A stretch of 64,000 nucleotides of DNA from NCBI GenBank assembly GCA_947034895.1, contig OX344763.1, positions 42,903,025-42,967,024 on the forward strand, read 5' to 3'. The stretch comes from Rhytidiadelphus loreus. Lineage: Eukaryota; Streptophyta; Bryopsida; Hypnales; Hylocomiaceae. Position 1 is the first letter of the stretch. The number at the start of each line of letters is the position of its first letter. Below the pieces are notes generated by a model, which saw only the letters and a list, made by a program, of their open reading frames with translations, did no database searches and was not told the origin of the DNA. Below are positions 24,404-34,649 of the stretch, one piece after another. The translations under genes were made by a program, and so were the position numbers.

Positions 24404-25630
24404 GTCGACCAAATTCTACTTTCCTGCATCCAAAGTCACGCAGTCAATGTGAGGTCACGAAGACAATTCAATGCAGAATTAAAATTCATTTAACATTAAA
24501 GACAAGCAAAACCAGCAACAAACTGAACATGAGAGGGCCAGAACTTGCAACTGAAGTCAAGAAACGAAAGAAATTCAAAACGATGCAGTTCGAGAGATGA
24601 ATCTATGTTTTGCAATTCTTCTGTGCTCACGTTTGTACAAAGCTCAATTATTCAACTCAAGAAGGCGATGAACGCGACTTCAGCCACAGGCTCTGAAGCT
24701 CGCAAAATTTGACGACGAATGGCTGCAAAGGCTGTCCTCCCCTGTACAGACACAAATGAAAGAGTACCCAAGATCATACGTTACTAAAGAGGTAGATAAG
24801 GTACCTGTGAAAGAACCCTAGTCTAATGCAAGAAACACGGTCGGTATTACTCTCTCTGGAAACGAAATTCACTGAAGCTCCATCATCACCCATAAGCTTA
24901 TTCCAATTCTTTCAGCATAACTTTCCAATTCCTCTGGGAGGTGTGATTCTAAATCTAGTACCTCATACCTTCCAATTCCTCTGGGAGGTGTGATTCTAAA
25001 CCTAGTACCTCATACCTTCGAATAGAACCCTGGAATTTGCGATTGAAAATAAAATTAGAACTCACAGTCACCACAGATACCACGCAACTTCACGCAACTT
25101 GCACCGTTGTTCGCGCAGATCAAAAGCCGAGTGCTACACCCCAAATCTAGCACATGAATCATACAAAATCGATTTTAGGGTGAATTCCAAACGGGTCTTA
25201 TGCAACTAAAGCACAAGAGGATGCCTCGTAACAATTCCTGGTTCCATGAAAACGACAGCTAAAAACCATATCTGTGGCAATATAATTTCAAAGTATTCCA
25301 CATTACTTAGCAGCAATACAAGGTGAAGTTCAAATTAATGTATGTAACTTACCTGAACCACGGGACAAGAAGTCTCTCCCAACGATGCTCTCCAATACGG
25401 AGGACTTGCCAAAGCTCAGTTTCAATATGTATGACACCACTAGTTATTCGGAATAAGGTTTCCCCCGAACAAATGGTCCGATGTCAAATTAAACAAAGCT
25501 CAACAACGAGATGTGGAATCAACTCTTTTACAACAAAGGAGACGAGGGCGCTCACCGATTTGTAGCAGAAATCAAATACAAGCGGAAACCCTAGAAGATA
25601 GAGAACTCCCTAATATGCTGAGAAAGTAAG
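24404..25630. other. TnpA upstream region, with 47-bp tandem duplication
   Basis: This is the presumed promoter side of the TnpA gene. A 47-base unit is tandemly duplicated from 24,923 (copies at 24,923 and 24,970, starting TTCCAATTCCTCTGGGAGG). No convincing coding frame is present. An origin in captured host DNA is possible, but I could not identify a source. Confidence 0.5.
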
Positions 25631-25632
25631 AA

Positions 25633-26004
25633 CGGGGGTACCACCAGGTAGCTCGAAAACCCCAGTCGAGTCCGACTGAGGTTTTCGAGCTATCAGCCGG
25701 ACCCCCTATTTTCGGTCAAAAAAAAAAAAAAAAAAAAATTATTTTTTTCAAATTTAGTTTTGTACCAAAAATGGGGGTACCACCAGGTAGCTCGAAAACC
25801 CCAGTCGGGTCCGACTGAGGTTTTCGAGCTATCAGCCGGACCCCCTATTTTCGGTCAAAGAAAAAAAAAAAAAAAAAATTTTTTTTTTTTTTTTTTCAAA
25901 TTCTTTTTTACCAAAAACGGGGGTACCACCAGGTAGCTCAAAAACCCCAGTCGGGTCCGACTGAGGTTTTCGAGCTACCAGCCGGACCCCCTATTTTCGG
26001 TCAG

Positions 26005-26005
<1 letters not shown>
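25633..26005. repeat. Three tandem foldback units with A/T tails
   Basis: Three copies begin near 25,633, 25,773 and 25,918. Each is a ~90-bp imperfect hairpin: GGGGGTACC on one side pairs with GGACCCCC on the other, and the centre is a strong stem (TAGCTCGAAAACC with GGTTTTCGAGCTA). The outer words ACCAAAAA and TTTTCGGT are also complementary in part. Each unit is followed by a run of A, usually merging into T. They may be tandem MITEs or a repeat spread by slippage between A/T tracts. Confidence 0.85.
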
Positions 26006-26081
<76 letters not shown>

Positions 26082-26140
26082 ATTTTTTTTTTTATTTTTT
26101 TTTTTATTTTTTTTTATTTTTATTTTTGCAAATCTTTTTT
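26006..26140. repeat. (A)n-(TA)n-(T)n low-complexity block
   Basis: An A run, about 24 TA units and then T-rich sequence close the foldback array. This block is strongly self-complementary and liable to slippage and assembly error. Confidence 0.9.
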
Positions 26141-26520
26141 TGGGCTATCAAGAGTTATGGCCCATTTGGGCTATCAAGGAGGCATTAGACACATTAGTCA
26201 CAGTTTATCAAATGGGCCATAACTTTTGATTGGGTGGTTGGAATTGTGCAAAATTTAGTGCACATGTTGGTGGGTGTAGATTGCACCTAGATGGGAACTT
26301 GGTGCACATGTTAGTGCACAAATTTTCCTCAAAGACAGCCCATGCATAATACTATGTTGAATTTGTAGCTATACGTCAGATAATCTTTAACTTTATATTG
26401 TATATATATTATATCAAAAGTAAATCAATTAACTCAGTACCTTTCACTGTTGAATAAGTCTCAAATTTCTCTATACTAAGTCTTAACAACAATTTAGCTT
26501 CAAGACATAGCATCAATTAC

Positions 26521-27200
26521 CTTAAGACCTGTTGCATTGATCTTCTCCGCAAGTTGATCTACAACAACATTACTGGGAGCACAGACAAGTACCTAAAGAA
26601 AATAAAGTAGTCAATTGGTATTTCTAGCCACGTCAAGAATACACAAGTGTAACCATACTAATCACTAAAATCAACTCTATCCTTATTCATCAAAGAAAGC
26701 ATACTGCACTTGCATGCGCCCCAACATAAGCCCACAAGTAGACATTCGTTTGAATACTTAGTAGCCAAACACAAACGATAAGAAAATCACTTGCCCTTGG
26801 CCCTGTTTCGCTAAGTGATAAACAATAGCTGCTAACGTCACTGTTTTACCAGTGCCCGATGGGCCCTGAATCAAGCTTACAGGCTTTTGCAGCACACTCT
26901 TCACAGCATAGACCTGTCCAGAATCCCGTGTCTGTAGATCAGTTTCAAAACTTACATGTTGAAATGCTTTAATTCTGGAATTCAGACTGTACAAAATCTC
27001 ATTTTTTAATTTTACACATCACAGCAGAAATAAAACCCAGTACATTATGATTCGTAACTTGTTTAACAAAAGTAAGGTGATTCAACCATACCTGTGAAGC
27101 ATTGAGTTCTGGAAGTCCAGGAGCTCCAAATCGCCGTGGTAGTGTAATCCGAACTGTTTGCATTTCTACTTCATGACCAAGAAGACGATGATAGATATAT
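26521..27200 (-). pseudogene. UPF1: Captured UPF1 RNA helicase fragment with introns
   Basis: Three exons with exact GT-AG introns: 27200-27092 ([12 protein letters not shown] ... [15 protein letters not shown]), 26913-26791 ([11 protein letters not shown], then GPSGTGKT) and 26592-26521 (VLVCAPSNVVVDQLAEKI). Read together they match the start of the UPF1 superfamily-1 helicase core, including the Walker A motif (usually GPPGTGKT; here Pro is Ser) and the CAPSNV-VDQL motif Ia. UPF1 drives nonsense-mediated mRNA decay in the cytoplasm. Only about 100 of more than 1,000 residues are present, with neither start nor stop, so this is a gene fragment. Retained introns show capture of genomic DNA rather than a retrocopy. 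It sits between TnpA and TnpD, in TnpA orientation, well inside the CACTA termini. Confidence 0.9.
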
Positions 27201-28503
27201 CTGCAAGAACAGAGCGTATATCTTAGAGAAAGTACTTCATGAACTGTGCAACAATAAAACACTTGGGAGAGGTGCTGGTTGAAATGCCACGTCCTGCACA
27301 CCAGTTGATGTGCGAATATCTGCAAATTCAACCAAAGTTACCCCTTGAGAGAATGACACAAGAAACTGCAAGAGGTTCGAATGAAGCAGATTACTCCAAA
27401 CTCATCGTTCCAGCTGAAAAGTCTTTCAGACATTGTTCAAGCTCCCAAGAGTATAGTTATGTCTGCTACTAACAATTTCAGAACAAAAAATGCAACTAGG
27501 ATCAATTCTTGACAGTCGTCCAATTTTCCGGTGAGCTACACATAGAGTTTAAGAGACTAGACAAGATACTCACTCGCACGTCGCCTACGCTTTTCTCTTT
27601 CGCGATTGACGTTGTCAGCAGAAAACAAGCTCCAAGAAAACAAGTGAACACAAGCTCGGAGAGGGTATTTTTCCTCAATACTATCCCTTGACAAATTCTG
27701 ATTTCTCGAACCCTAAGACATCTTTCAAATGTAGCAGAGGAAAGGCACATGGGAACCAAACATGACACAAAGCATGTATAAACATTAAATACACGGAAAA
27801 TCAAAACAAAGCATCGGAAAAACTGTGTGAAAGCTTCCTGGAAGTTGAAAATCAAGGGAACAAGTTTTTCAATCTTGAATATGGAGGTATGTGACTTCAT
27901 AAAAAAAGTATGCACGAGGAATGGAGAGGTTACGATAATGGGAGAGGGAGAGGGTGACAAATTTTGATAAAAAACGGTCAATTCAATATACAAATGGCTC
28001 AGTTTGTACGGTAGGATGTTACACTTTGTGCCTCAAGTTTACCGTTAAGTGATCCCAATAGGAACCCCTCTATCATGACACATGCTCTCTATCTAAGCCA
28101 CTCCCCATAATGAAATTCGTGTCGGTAGAGGATGAAAATTGTGGACAGAAGTCGCCCCACTTCACCCATTCGTAGTTCTACAAAGCAAAATTGGAGAAGG
28201 ATAGAAAGCCATTCGCTCGAAAAGTTGTTGAGGTACGTATAGACTACTTCACAGTTGAAAGGCGTTGGTTTGCGTAGCCTCCGGAAGTGACTGAAATGTC
28301 TCACCAACAGAAGAAGGTGAACAAGAGTACTTAGTTTTCATGTCGTATAACGATGATATTCTTTCTTTTGAAGATTTTGGGTGTATTGGAGAAGGTTTAG
28401 GGTTTATTCTTCCAAACCCTACTTTAGTCCATTTCGAGGATACAAGTGCATTTTGAAAGTAATTTTAGTTCCTTTGCAACATTGGAAATTTTGCCAAAGT
28501 GGG
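27201..28503. other. TnpD upstream region inside the transposon
   Basis: No coding frame is convincing. The part next to the UPF1 fragment (27,201-27,480) may be more captured DNA, but I could not match it to UPF1 exons. The final ~400 bases are presumably the TnpD promoter and leader. Confidence 0.45.
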
Positions 28504-29423
28504 ATGGATAGAAAAGACGACCACATACAAGTCACAGATGAGAGGCGAAAGCAACTACGTGATGACAGACTTTGGATGAGAGAATATCGCCGAGCTAGGT
28601 TTTTAAATTTGCATAGAATGAGTTGTCCTTGTTGTAAATGTCAAGGTCGCAGGAAGTGGATAGTTCCCACTGTGAGGGAACATCTAATCCGAAACGGCAG
28701 AGATTCAAAATTTCGAGTGTGGCGAGGACCTGGGAGTCTGGAGACATCAGATGAAGAATGGGAGGCTGATTTCTGGAGTTCAACAGAAGGTCAAGCAATG
28801 CAGGTCGATAATGAAGTGGACACTAGGAATATGCTGGACAATTTGTTTCAAGACGTTGAAAACTCAGAGCCCATGGAAGAACGGCTCCATGACATAGAGG
28901 CCATGGAAGAACGCTTGCATGACATAGTAGTGGAAGCCTTTACAGTAGCAGACAATGTAACCAACGCATGCAACTCTAGACCAACTGTAGGTGATGACTT
29001 GGAGGTCGAAAATGCATTGCCGTAGGAAGAACCGGTAGGTGATACAGATGAGCAACCAGAAGTTCAAGGTCAAAACAATTTTGACGCCGACATTTTGGAA
29101 GAGGCTTTGCATGAATTATATGAAGGTGCTCAATGTACCAAGTTGGCAGCCACCATCCTTATCATGAACGTGTGCATAGTCCATGGGGTGAGTAACAATT
29201 TTGCTGATGAATTATTCACTCTTCTCCAAGGACACATTTTGCCACAGAATAATACGTTGCCTAGGAATTTTTATGCAGCTCGAAGACTAACAGGCAAATT
29301 AGGATTGGCTTACAATAGCATCCATGCATGCAAAAAAGGATGTGTACTGTTTAGAGGAGAACTTGAAGGTGCTATAAGTTGTCCAAAGTGCAATCGTCCA
29401 AGGTACAGGGATCAGATTAGAAA

Positions 29424-29573
29424 CACTAGTAGAAAATCTGAAATTTCTGTCATTTTGGACGCGTTGTTTTGGACAAAATCTAATAGAAATCTGTTGTTTT
29501 GGACAGATTTTTGTTAGATTTTGTCCAAAACAATGTGTCCAAAATGACAGAAATTTCAGATTCTCTACTAGTG
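29424..29573. mobile_element. 150-bp non-autonomous CACTA MITE nested in TnpD
   Basis: The ends are CACTAGTAGA and TCTACTAGTG, with about 38 nearly perfect terminal bases; the inner part is also largely self-complementary, so the whole element is one hairpin. The flanking 3-bp duplication is AAA (29,421-29,423 and 29,574-29,576). Element plus one duplication is 153 bases, so skipping it leaves the tnp2 frame in register (DQIR-KKFPVKVLRHFP). The TIR differs from that of the host element, so another CACTA family probably mobilised it. Confidence 0.9.
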
Positions 29574-30539
29574 AAAGAAGTTTCCGGTGAAAGTTTTGAG
29601 GCATTTTCCTATCATTCCAAGATTACAACGCATGTTTCGTAGCCCAGCACTCTCAAAGTTGTTGCTATGGCATTCGGAGAATGGAAGCAATCGTCCAGGA
29701 GGAGACAATCTAGTGCGTCACCCATGAGATTCAAAAGCATGGCGCCACTTCCATGAAAATGTGGACCCAACCTTCGGTGAAGACTCAAGAAATGTCCATT
29801 TTGCTCTTGCTGCAGATGGAGTAAATCCTTTCAAGCAGACTCGTTCGAGTTGGTCTACTTGGCCAGTGACCTTGCTAAATTATAATTTGCCGCCTTGGTT
29901 GTGCACCAAAAGTTTTTTTATGATGTTAGCTTTGTTGATTCCTGGAAAGCAATCTGTAACTGCAGAAGTATTTGATGTGTATCTGGAACCCTTGGTGGAT
30001 GAATTGTTGGAATTGTAGAAAGGAGTGCCAGCATATGATGTTGTACAAGAAGTTGGTGCCCGCTCTTTCAACCTCATAGCAATTCTTATGTGGACAATTC
30101 ATGACTATCCAAGATATGGCACGGTAGGAGGATTTGTGCACCAAAGCTATGCAGGGTGTCCATGGTGCGGTTCTGATTTAGGAGCAGAGCATTCAATGGA
30201 GCTATGTAAGGAAATTTATCAAGGGACTCGCAGATGGTTGCCTACTAATCATCCTTACCGCTCGGAGCGTATGAAGGATCACTTTGATGGAAAAGTGGAA
30301 GTACGAGGAAGACCCAAAATTGTATCTATAAAAGAACAGTTGGAATATGCAGAGCAGTATGAGACTTAGAAAGCAGCAGGAAATAGAGACGGAGCTCCAG
30401 GGGATCCGTCCAAATTGCATGGAGTGAAGCGGTCTAGCATTCTTTTCAAGTTATCTTACTGGAAGGTGAGTTGTAGTAGTCTTTCAAGTCGAACGACTAA
30501 GTAGCAAATTAGTAGTACCATTAAAGTGTCAAGGAGAAT

Positions 30540-30720
30540 GACAATGGATTACTTGCATTTCAGTTGTATTATAGATTTATAGTCGCTTTTCAGTTGTATC
30601 TTAGTTGCACGTCAGTTGTACTGTAGTCGCATATTAGTTGTGATTTAGTTGCATACCAGTTGTATTTTAGTCGCAAACCAGATGTATTTTAGTCGCATGT
30701 CAATTGTGTCATATTCGTTT
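30540..30720. repeat. Subterminal-type repeats in a TnpD intron
   Basis: CAGTTGTATTTTAGTCGCA-like units, about 18-20 bases each, lie in the intron between the tnp2 and DUF4218 exons. They resemble the right-end repeats in sequence and orientation. A smaller cluster of ATGCAACTG words is in the next intron (31,900-32,005). Confidence 0.65.
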
Positions 30721-33089
30721 TGAAATGCTTGTAAAGAGCGTTTGCAGTCAATACTAAAGTGCCAACATTGTGTTAGAGTCTTGTAGTATGTTTTTTGAGA
30801 GAGATGAAGTGATAATAAAAGCATTTGGTAGGGAGATGTACAAGTGAATGTGTCTTTCCATGTCCGTTGTCAATCCCATACTAACTACTCAAAGGCTATT
30901 CATGTGACCAGAGGCTTCTCATCCGCTATACACTAGATGTCATGCATTGTGAGATGAATCTTGCCAAGAATTTCTTAAAAACAATAAGTGGAAAAAAAGA
31001 TACGGTGAAGGTGCGACGAGATCTTCAAAGGAGAGGTATACGAAAACATTTGTGGTTGATACCAAATCCTCGTAGAGTTGGTAAAATGTTGAAACCTGCT
31101 GCTGGATATGTGCTCTCTAAGAAAGAGTACGAGCAATTTGCAGACATTATTGACTCTGTGAAGCTTCCTTCAGGATACTCCTCATCATTTGGGAAGCATA
31201 TAAAGGCTAAAAAATTTGGAAGCCTCAAATCGCATGATTATCATGTGTTAATGCAGCAATTGATGCCATTGGCATTGAGGGGTCTATTGAAACTCGGACC
31301 GCGTATGGCCGTCATGCGGATTTGTAAAGTATTCAGAAGAATATGTACGAAGGTTTATAACCCAACAGACTTTGAGTCTCTTCAATTAGATGTGGCTGAA
31401 AGTATGGCACTACTAGAGATGGAGTTCCCACCGTCATTTTTTGACATTATGACACACCTTCCATATCACCTAGTCCAACAATTAGACTTGTGTGGGCCTG
31501 TTAGCACAAGGTGGATGTATCCAGTTGAAAGGTATATGAAAATATTGAAGAATTATGTCCGGAGTATGGCTAGACCAGAGGCTTGCATGGCAGAAGGGTA
31601 CTTGAAGGAAGAATGCCTTGGCTTTGTTACAGAATATTTGCAAGGATTTGATGTTGTCAAGAGGCGCGTCTGGGATGCAGAGGAGGAATTTGGTGATGCT
31701 GAAAAAGTTCTAGAGGGTGCGGGTCGACAATTTGTAATGTCTACTGCACTGCGGGACGCAGCACATAATTATGTACTGAACAATGTTGCCATTTTGGAGC
31801 CACTTGTGAAGTAAGTTGCACTAGCCTATTCATCTTTTATAATTTAATTAGTAGAACAAAGATATGCAAGTTCAATGCAATTGGTTGTAGTAGCAAAGAT
31901 GGAACTAGAATGCAATTGGTTTTAATAATCTTGTGCAACTGAAATGCAACTATCATGTGACTATAATGCAACTGAAATGCAATTGAAATGCAACTAACAT
32001 GCAACAATAGTGATTGTGAGGTGTCCAGGGATGTCTTAGGTGAGCATTTGCAGTTGTTGCTAATTAAGCTACAACAAATTGTAACAATGTTAGTTTTAAC
32101 TTCTTTCATGCACTTGCAGTAAGTGGAAGGAGGATTCTCAAATGGATTCAAGCACCGCACCACTTGATGTGTGGATAAAAACGGTTGTTTGCAACAGTGA
32201 CATTGATGCACACAGTCTTGAAGATAGAGATAGGATATTATTATCCACAAAACCATCGCAAAAGGCACTTTGATATTCTCGTATGAAAGCTTTTGGAAAC
32301 CATTTCAGGGTGGATGACGACGCATCCAACCAATTGCAAACATACGACTGCGGGGTTGCATCTGTGTTTCAAATTCCAGCTTCTGATCTTCGAGATGTGT
32401 CAGGGCACTATGTTGGAGTACTAAAAGATATATTGAAATTAGACTACGGGTCTCTTAGCAACCCTGTGATACTAATGCGATATGAATGGGTGAAGAAAAC
32501 AGACAATCGACGAAATGCAACATAAATTTGAGATGAGGCTGGTTTTCTTGTAGTGAACTTCCACCACAAAATGCGCATGATGTTGGATCCTTTCATATTT
32601 TCAAGCCAAGCAACCCAAGTGTTCTTTGCTAATGATGTAAGGAAAGAAGGTTGGAAAGTAGTATTGCATAAAGAAGCTCGTGCTCGACGACAATTTGTAG
32701 ACACATCAAATGTATTCGTAAGTACCAATATACAAGCTTCTGGTTTAGCTACTCCAGAGAATGTGCCTCCTCTACCTATTGTTCCATCTTTGGTTGGAGC
32801 TATAGAGTTATCTGCAGAGGATAGTCTCTTAGCATGTGCAAGATATTGACACCATTTATTTCCAAGAAAATGGTGATTTTTAAGTTTGAAAGTTTCTTTG
32901 TATGTTGTATCCTTCATTTCAAATAGACTTAATGCACTAACGCATGCAATTGTCTGCCCTCTATTAAAGAAAAAGGCGAGTAGAAATGAAGTGAACCTTT
33001 AAAAATTATAGATGAATAATATCATAGAGGCATACTTATTTGGTCTTATGAAGTGTGCAGCTTGAATGGCTCTAAACCAGCTTCAAATA

Positions 33090-33860
33090 CAAAAATCATA
33101 GGTTGCATCTCATAGTGAACTCATAGTAAACTTACAATCACAATTGTCTAGCAAAGTAAGGATGCAACTACAACTCATATGAAATAAGTACTATAGCATT
33201 TTGACTAAGAACTCTAACTGCCTTTGTTTTGTAATCAAACTATAGTCATTATGTTGTTGAATTTTAGTCAAATTGTAGCCAAAGTCTACTTGTTTTGTAG
33301 TGGAACCGTAGTTGTTTTTTAGTTGCATTGTAGTCTTCTTCTAGTTGCACTGTAGTCATTTTCTAGTTGTATTGCAATTGTTTTCTAGTTGCATTTCAAT
33401 TGTTTTTTAGTTGCACTATAGTTGATTTTCAGTCATGTTCTAGTTGCATTGCAATTGTTTTCTAGTTGCATTTGCATCGTTTTTTAGTTGCACTGTAGTC
33501 GGGTTCTAGTTGCAGTATAGTTGATTCCTAGTTGCATTTGAGTCATTTTTGAGTTGCAATGTTGCCGTTTTTAGTTGCAGTGTAGTAATTAGTTTGTTTT
33601 CTGTAATCGGAGTGACTACATTTTTCCACGTTGGCCTCTATTTCGTGGATAGCTGTCTACATGGACAACTGCGATGAATATTGGATGTAGAATACCTCCT
33701 GTCTGTTCTTTTGTTACAGTATCGTAACCCTACTCTTCATTTTTCAACTACTTTGCGACTACAACTACATACACGTCAAATTTGGTGCAAATACAGAGGG
33801 CTACAGTCGCAGTACAGTTGTATAGGACACATAGTCGCATCTCAGTCGGTTGCAACGGAC
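33090..33860. repeat. Right subterminal repeats of the CACTA element
   Basis: TAGTTGCANTGTAGTCGTTTT-like units, inverse in sense to the TTGCAACT motifs of the left end, fill the last ~700 bases before the right TIR. Inverse orientation at the two ends is the usual arrangement for TnpA-bound subterminal repeats. Confidence 0.85.
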
Positions 33861-33880
33861 ACGTTTTTCTTCTAGTGAAC

Positions 33881-33980
33881 GGTGAGAAACCCAATTAGTA
33901 GCCTACTAATCTTCAAGATGTTGTGGTACCCTCCCAAATCTTACTTGGGAATGATGTATTGAAAAAACTACATTCTTGTA
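33881..33980. other. Short spacer right of the CACTA element
   Basis: The target duplication AAC (33,878-33,880) is followed by about 100 bases of non-coding sequence before the next minus-strand frame. Confidence 0.5.
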
Positions 33981-34499
33981 CTAGCTCTGGGGTGGCAATT
34001 CTTGTATGAATTCAATGATCTCTTCTCTACTAGCAGCGAGAAGGTCCTTTTCACACGAAGCCCATCTACTGTTAACAACATCAAGATCAGCCAAATGCAT
34101 TGCAATGGAATTTTGCAAGCCAACTTTTTCGCGAAGACAAAGTGCTCGTGTCTTTTCTAATTCTTGTTCCAAGCCTTTCACTGAATCGCTGGTACTAACA
34201 AGGTGTTTAGTATACCCTAAGAGTCGAGATTCACCGTAATAAAGAAATTCTATGTAGGTCTTTAACGTTTGGAACTGCGGTGACTTCCTAGTAACTAGAT
34301 CTAGTGGGTAGAGACTGCCGTCCAACCACAAATCCATATTAGTGGCATCCGATGCTCTAAACGCTGGAAACTCGGATTTTAGAAGTTGTTGATCTATTCA
34401 AACTCCTTTCTTCACAATAGGTGCAAATCTACTATCGAGAGCTACAGATGTCGTATAGGAACTACTCTTTTCCTTGTTTGTAACATCCTGGAGTGCCAT
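33981..34499 (-). pseudogene. Small coiled-coil-like protein, one in-frame stop
   Basis: From an ATG at 34,499 the frame reads MALQDVTNKEKSSS and then about 170 codons to 33,981, broken once by TGA (34,400-34,398, after IVKKGV). The C-terminal half is charged and heptad-like (DSVKGLEQELEKTRALCLRE), consistent with a coiled coil. I do not recognise the family. A perfect E2F-type site lies 133 bases upstream, which would fit an S-phase or cell-division gene. The stop could be a CGA-to-TGA change. It may be a real gene disabled by a point mutation, a gene with an unrecognised intron, or a decayed duplicate. Confidence 0.45.
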
Positions 34500-34631
34500 C
34501 TCTGCAACCAGAGTAAAATTCTAGCACTATAGCAACGTGAATGAGCCTAAATCAAAAACCGCAGTACCAGTGGCAACATGAATGACCCAAAATTCCCACA
34601 CTAAAAGTGGCAACATTAATCAGCCAACTCA

Positions 34632-34643
34632 TTTGGCGGGAAA
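34632..34643. promoter_or_regulatory. E2F-type binding site
   Basis: TTTGGCGGGAAA matches the canonical E2F/DP consensus in full. It lies upstream of the minus-strand frame starting at 34,499. A 12-base match of this quality in AT-rich DNA is notable, but one site does not prove regulation. Confidence 0.5.
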
Positions 34644-34649
34644 CAATTG

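Larger units (their letters stand above)
28504..32849 (+). pseudogene. TnpD / tnp2 transposase of the CACTA element
   Basis: Exons are about 28,504-30,465, 30,912-31,810 and 32,120-32,849, with phases that join. Domains in order: transposase-associated N-terminus (CPCCKCQGRRKW), tnp2 transposase (CKKGCVLFRGEL, CPKCNRPRYRD, FALAADGVNPF, GCPWCGSDLG, YTLDVMHCEMNLA), DUF4218 (HDYHVLMQQLMPLALRGLL, CGPVSTRWMYPVERYM) and DUF4216 (YDCGVASVFQIP, DILKLDYG, MDPFIF-like DPFIFSSQATQVFFA, WKVVLHKEARARR). In-frame stops lie at 29,023 (TAG), 29,725 (TGA), 30,016 (TAG, where the family has Trp), 30,367 (TAG), 32,270 (TGA) and 32,523 (TAA). A 150-bp MITE interrupts the tnp2 domain at 29,424. The protein would catalyse CACTA excision with TnpA; this copy is dead. 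Confidence 0.9.
19281..33877. mobile_element. Complete CACTA (En/Spm) transposon, 14.6 kb
   Basis: The left end reads CACTAGAAGAAAAA and the right end is its exact inverse (TTTTTCTTCTAGTG, ending at 33,877). A TTGCAAC word is also conserved slightly inside each end. The 3-bp target duplication is AAC (19,278-19,280 and 33,878-33,880), the size expected for this superfamily. Inside lie subterminal repeats at both ends, a TnpA-like gene (minus strand), a TnpD/tnp2 gene (plus strand), a captured UPF1 fragment and foldback repeats between the two genes. TnpA is nearly intact while TnpD carries six stops, so the copy is probably not autonomous now, although TnpA binding sites and the termini look usable in trans. 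The matching target duplications argue that it inserted as one unit. Confidence 0.93.

Noticed and set aside
29299..29604. Minus-strand 101-residue frame and the plus-strand tail after RYRDQIRN
   Set aside because: Both read through the hairpin MITE, so the peptides (FWTKSNRN-like) are transposon sequence.
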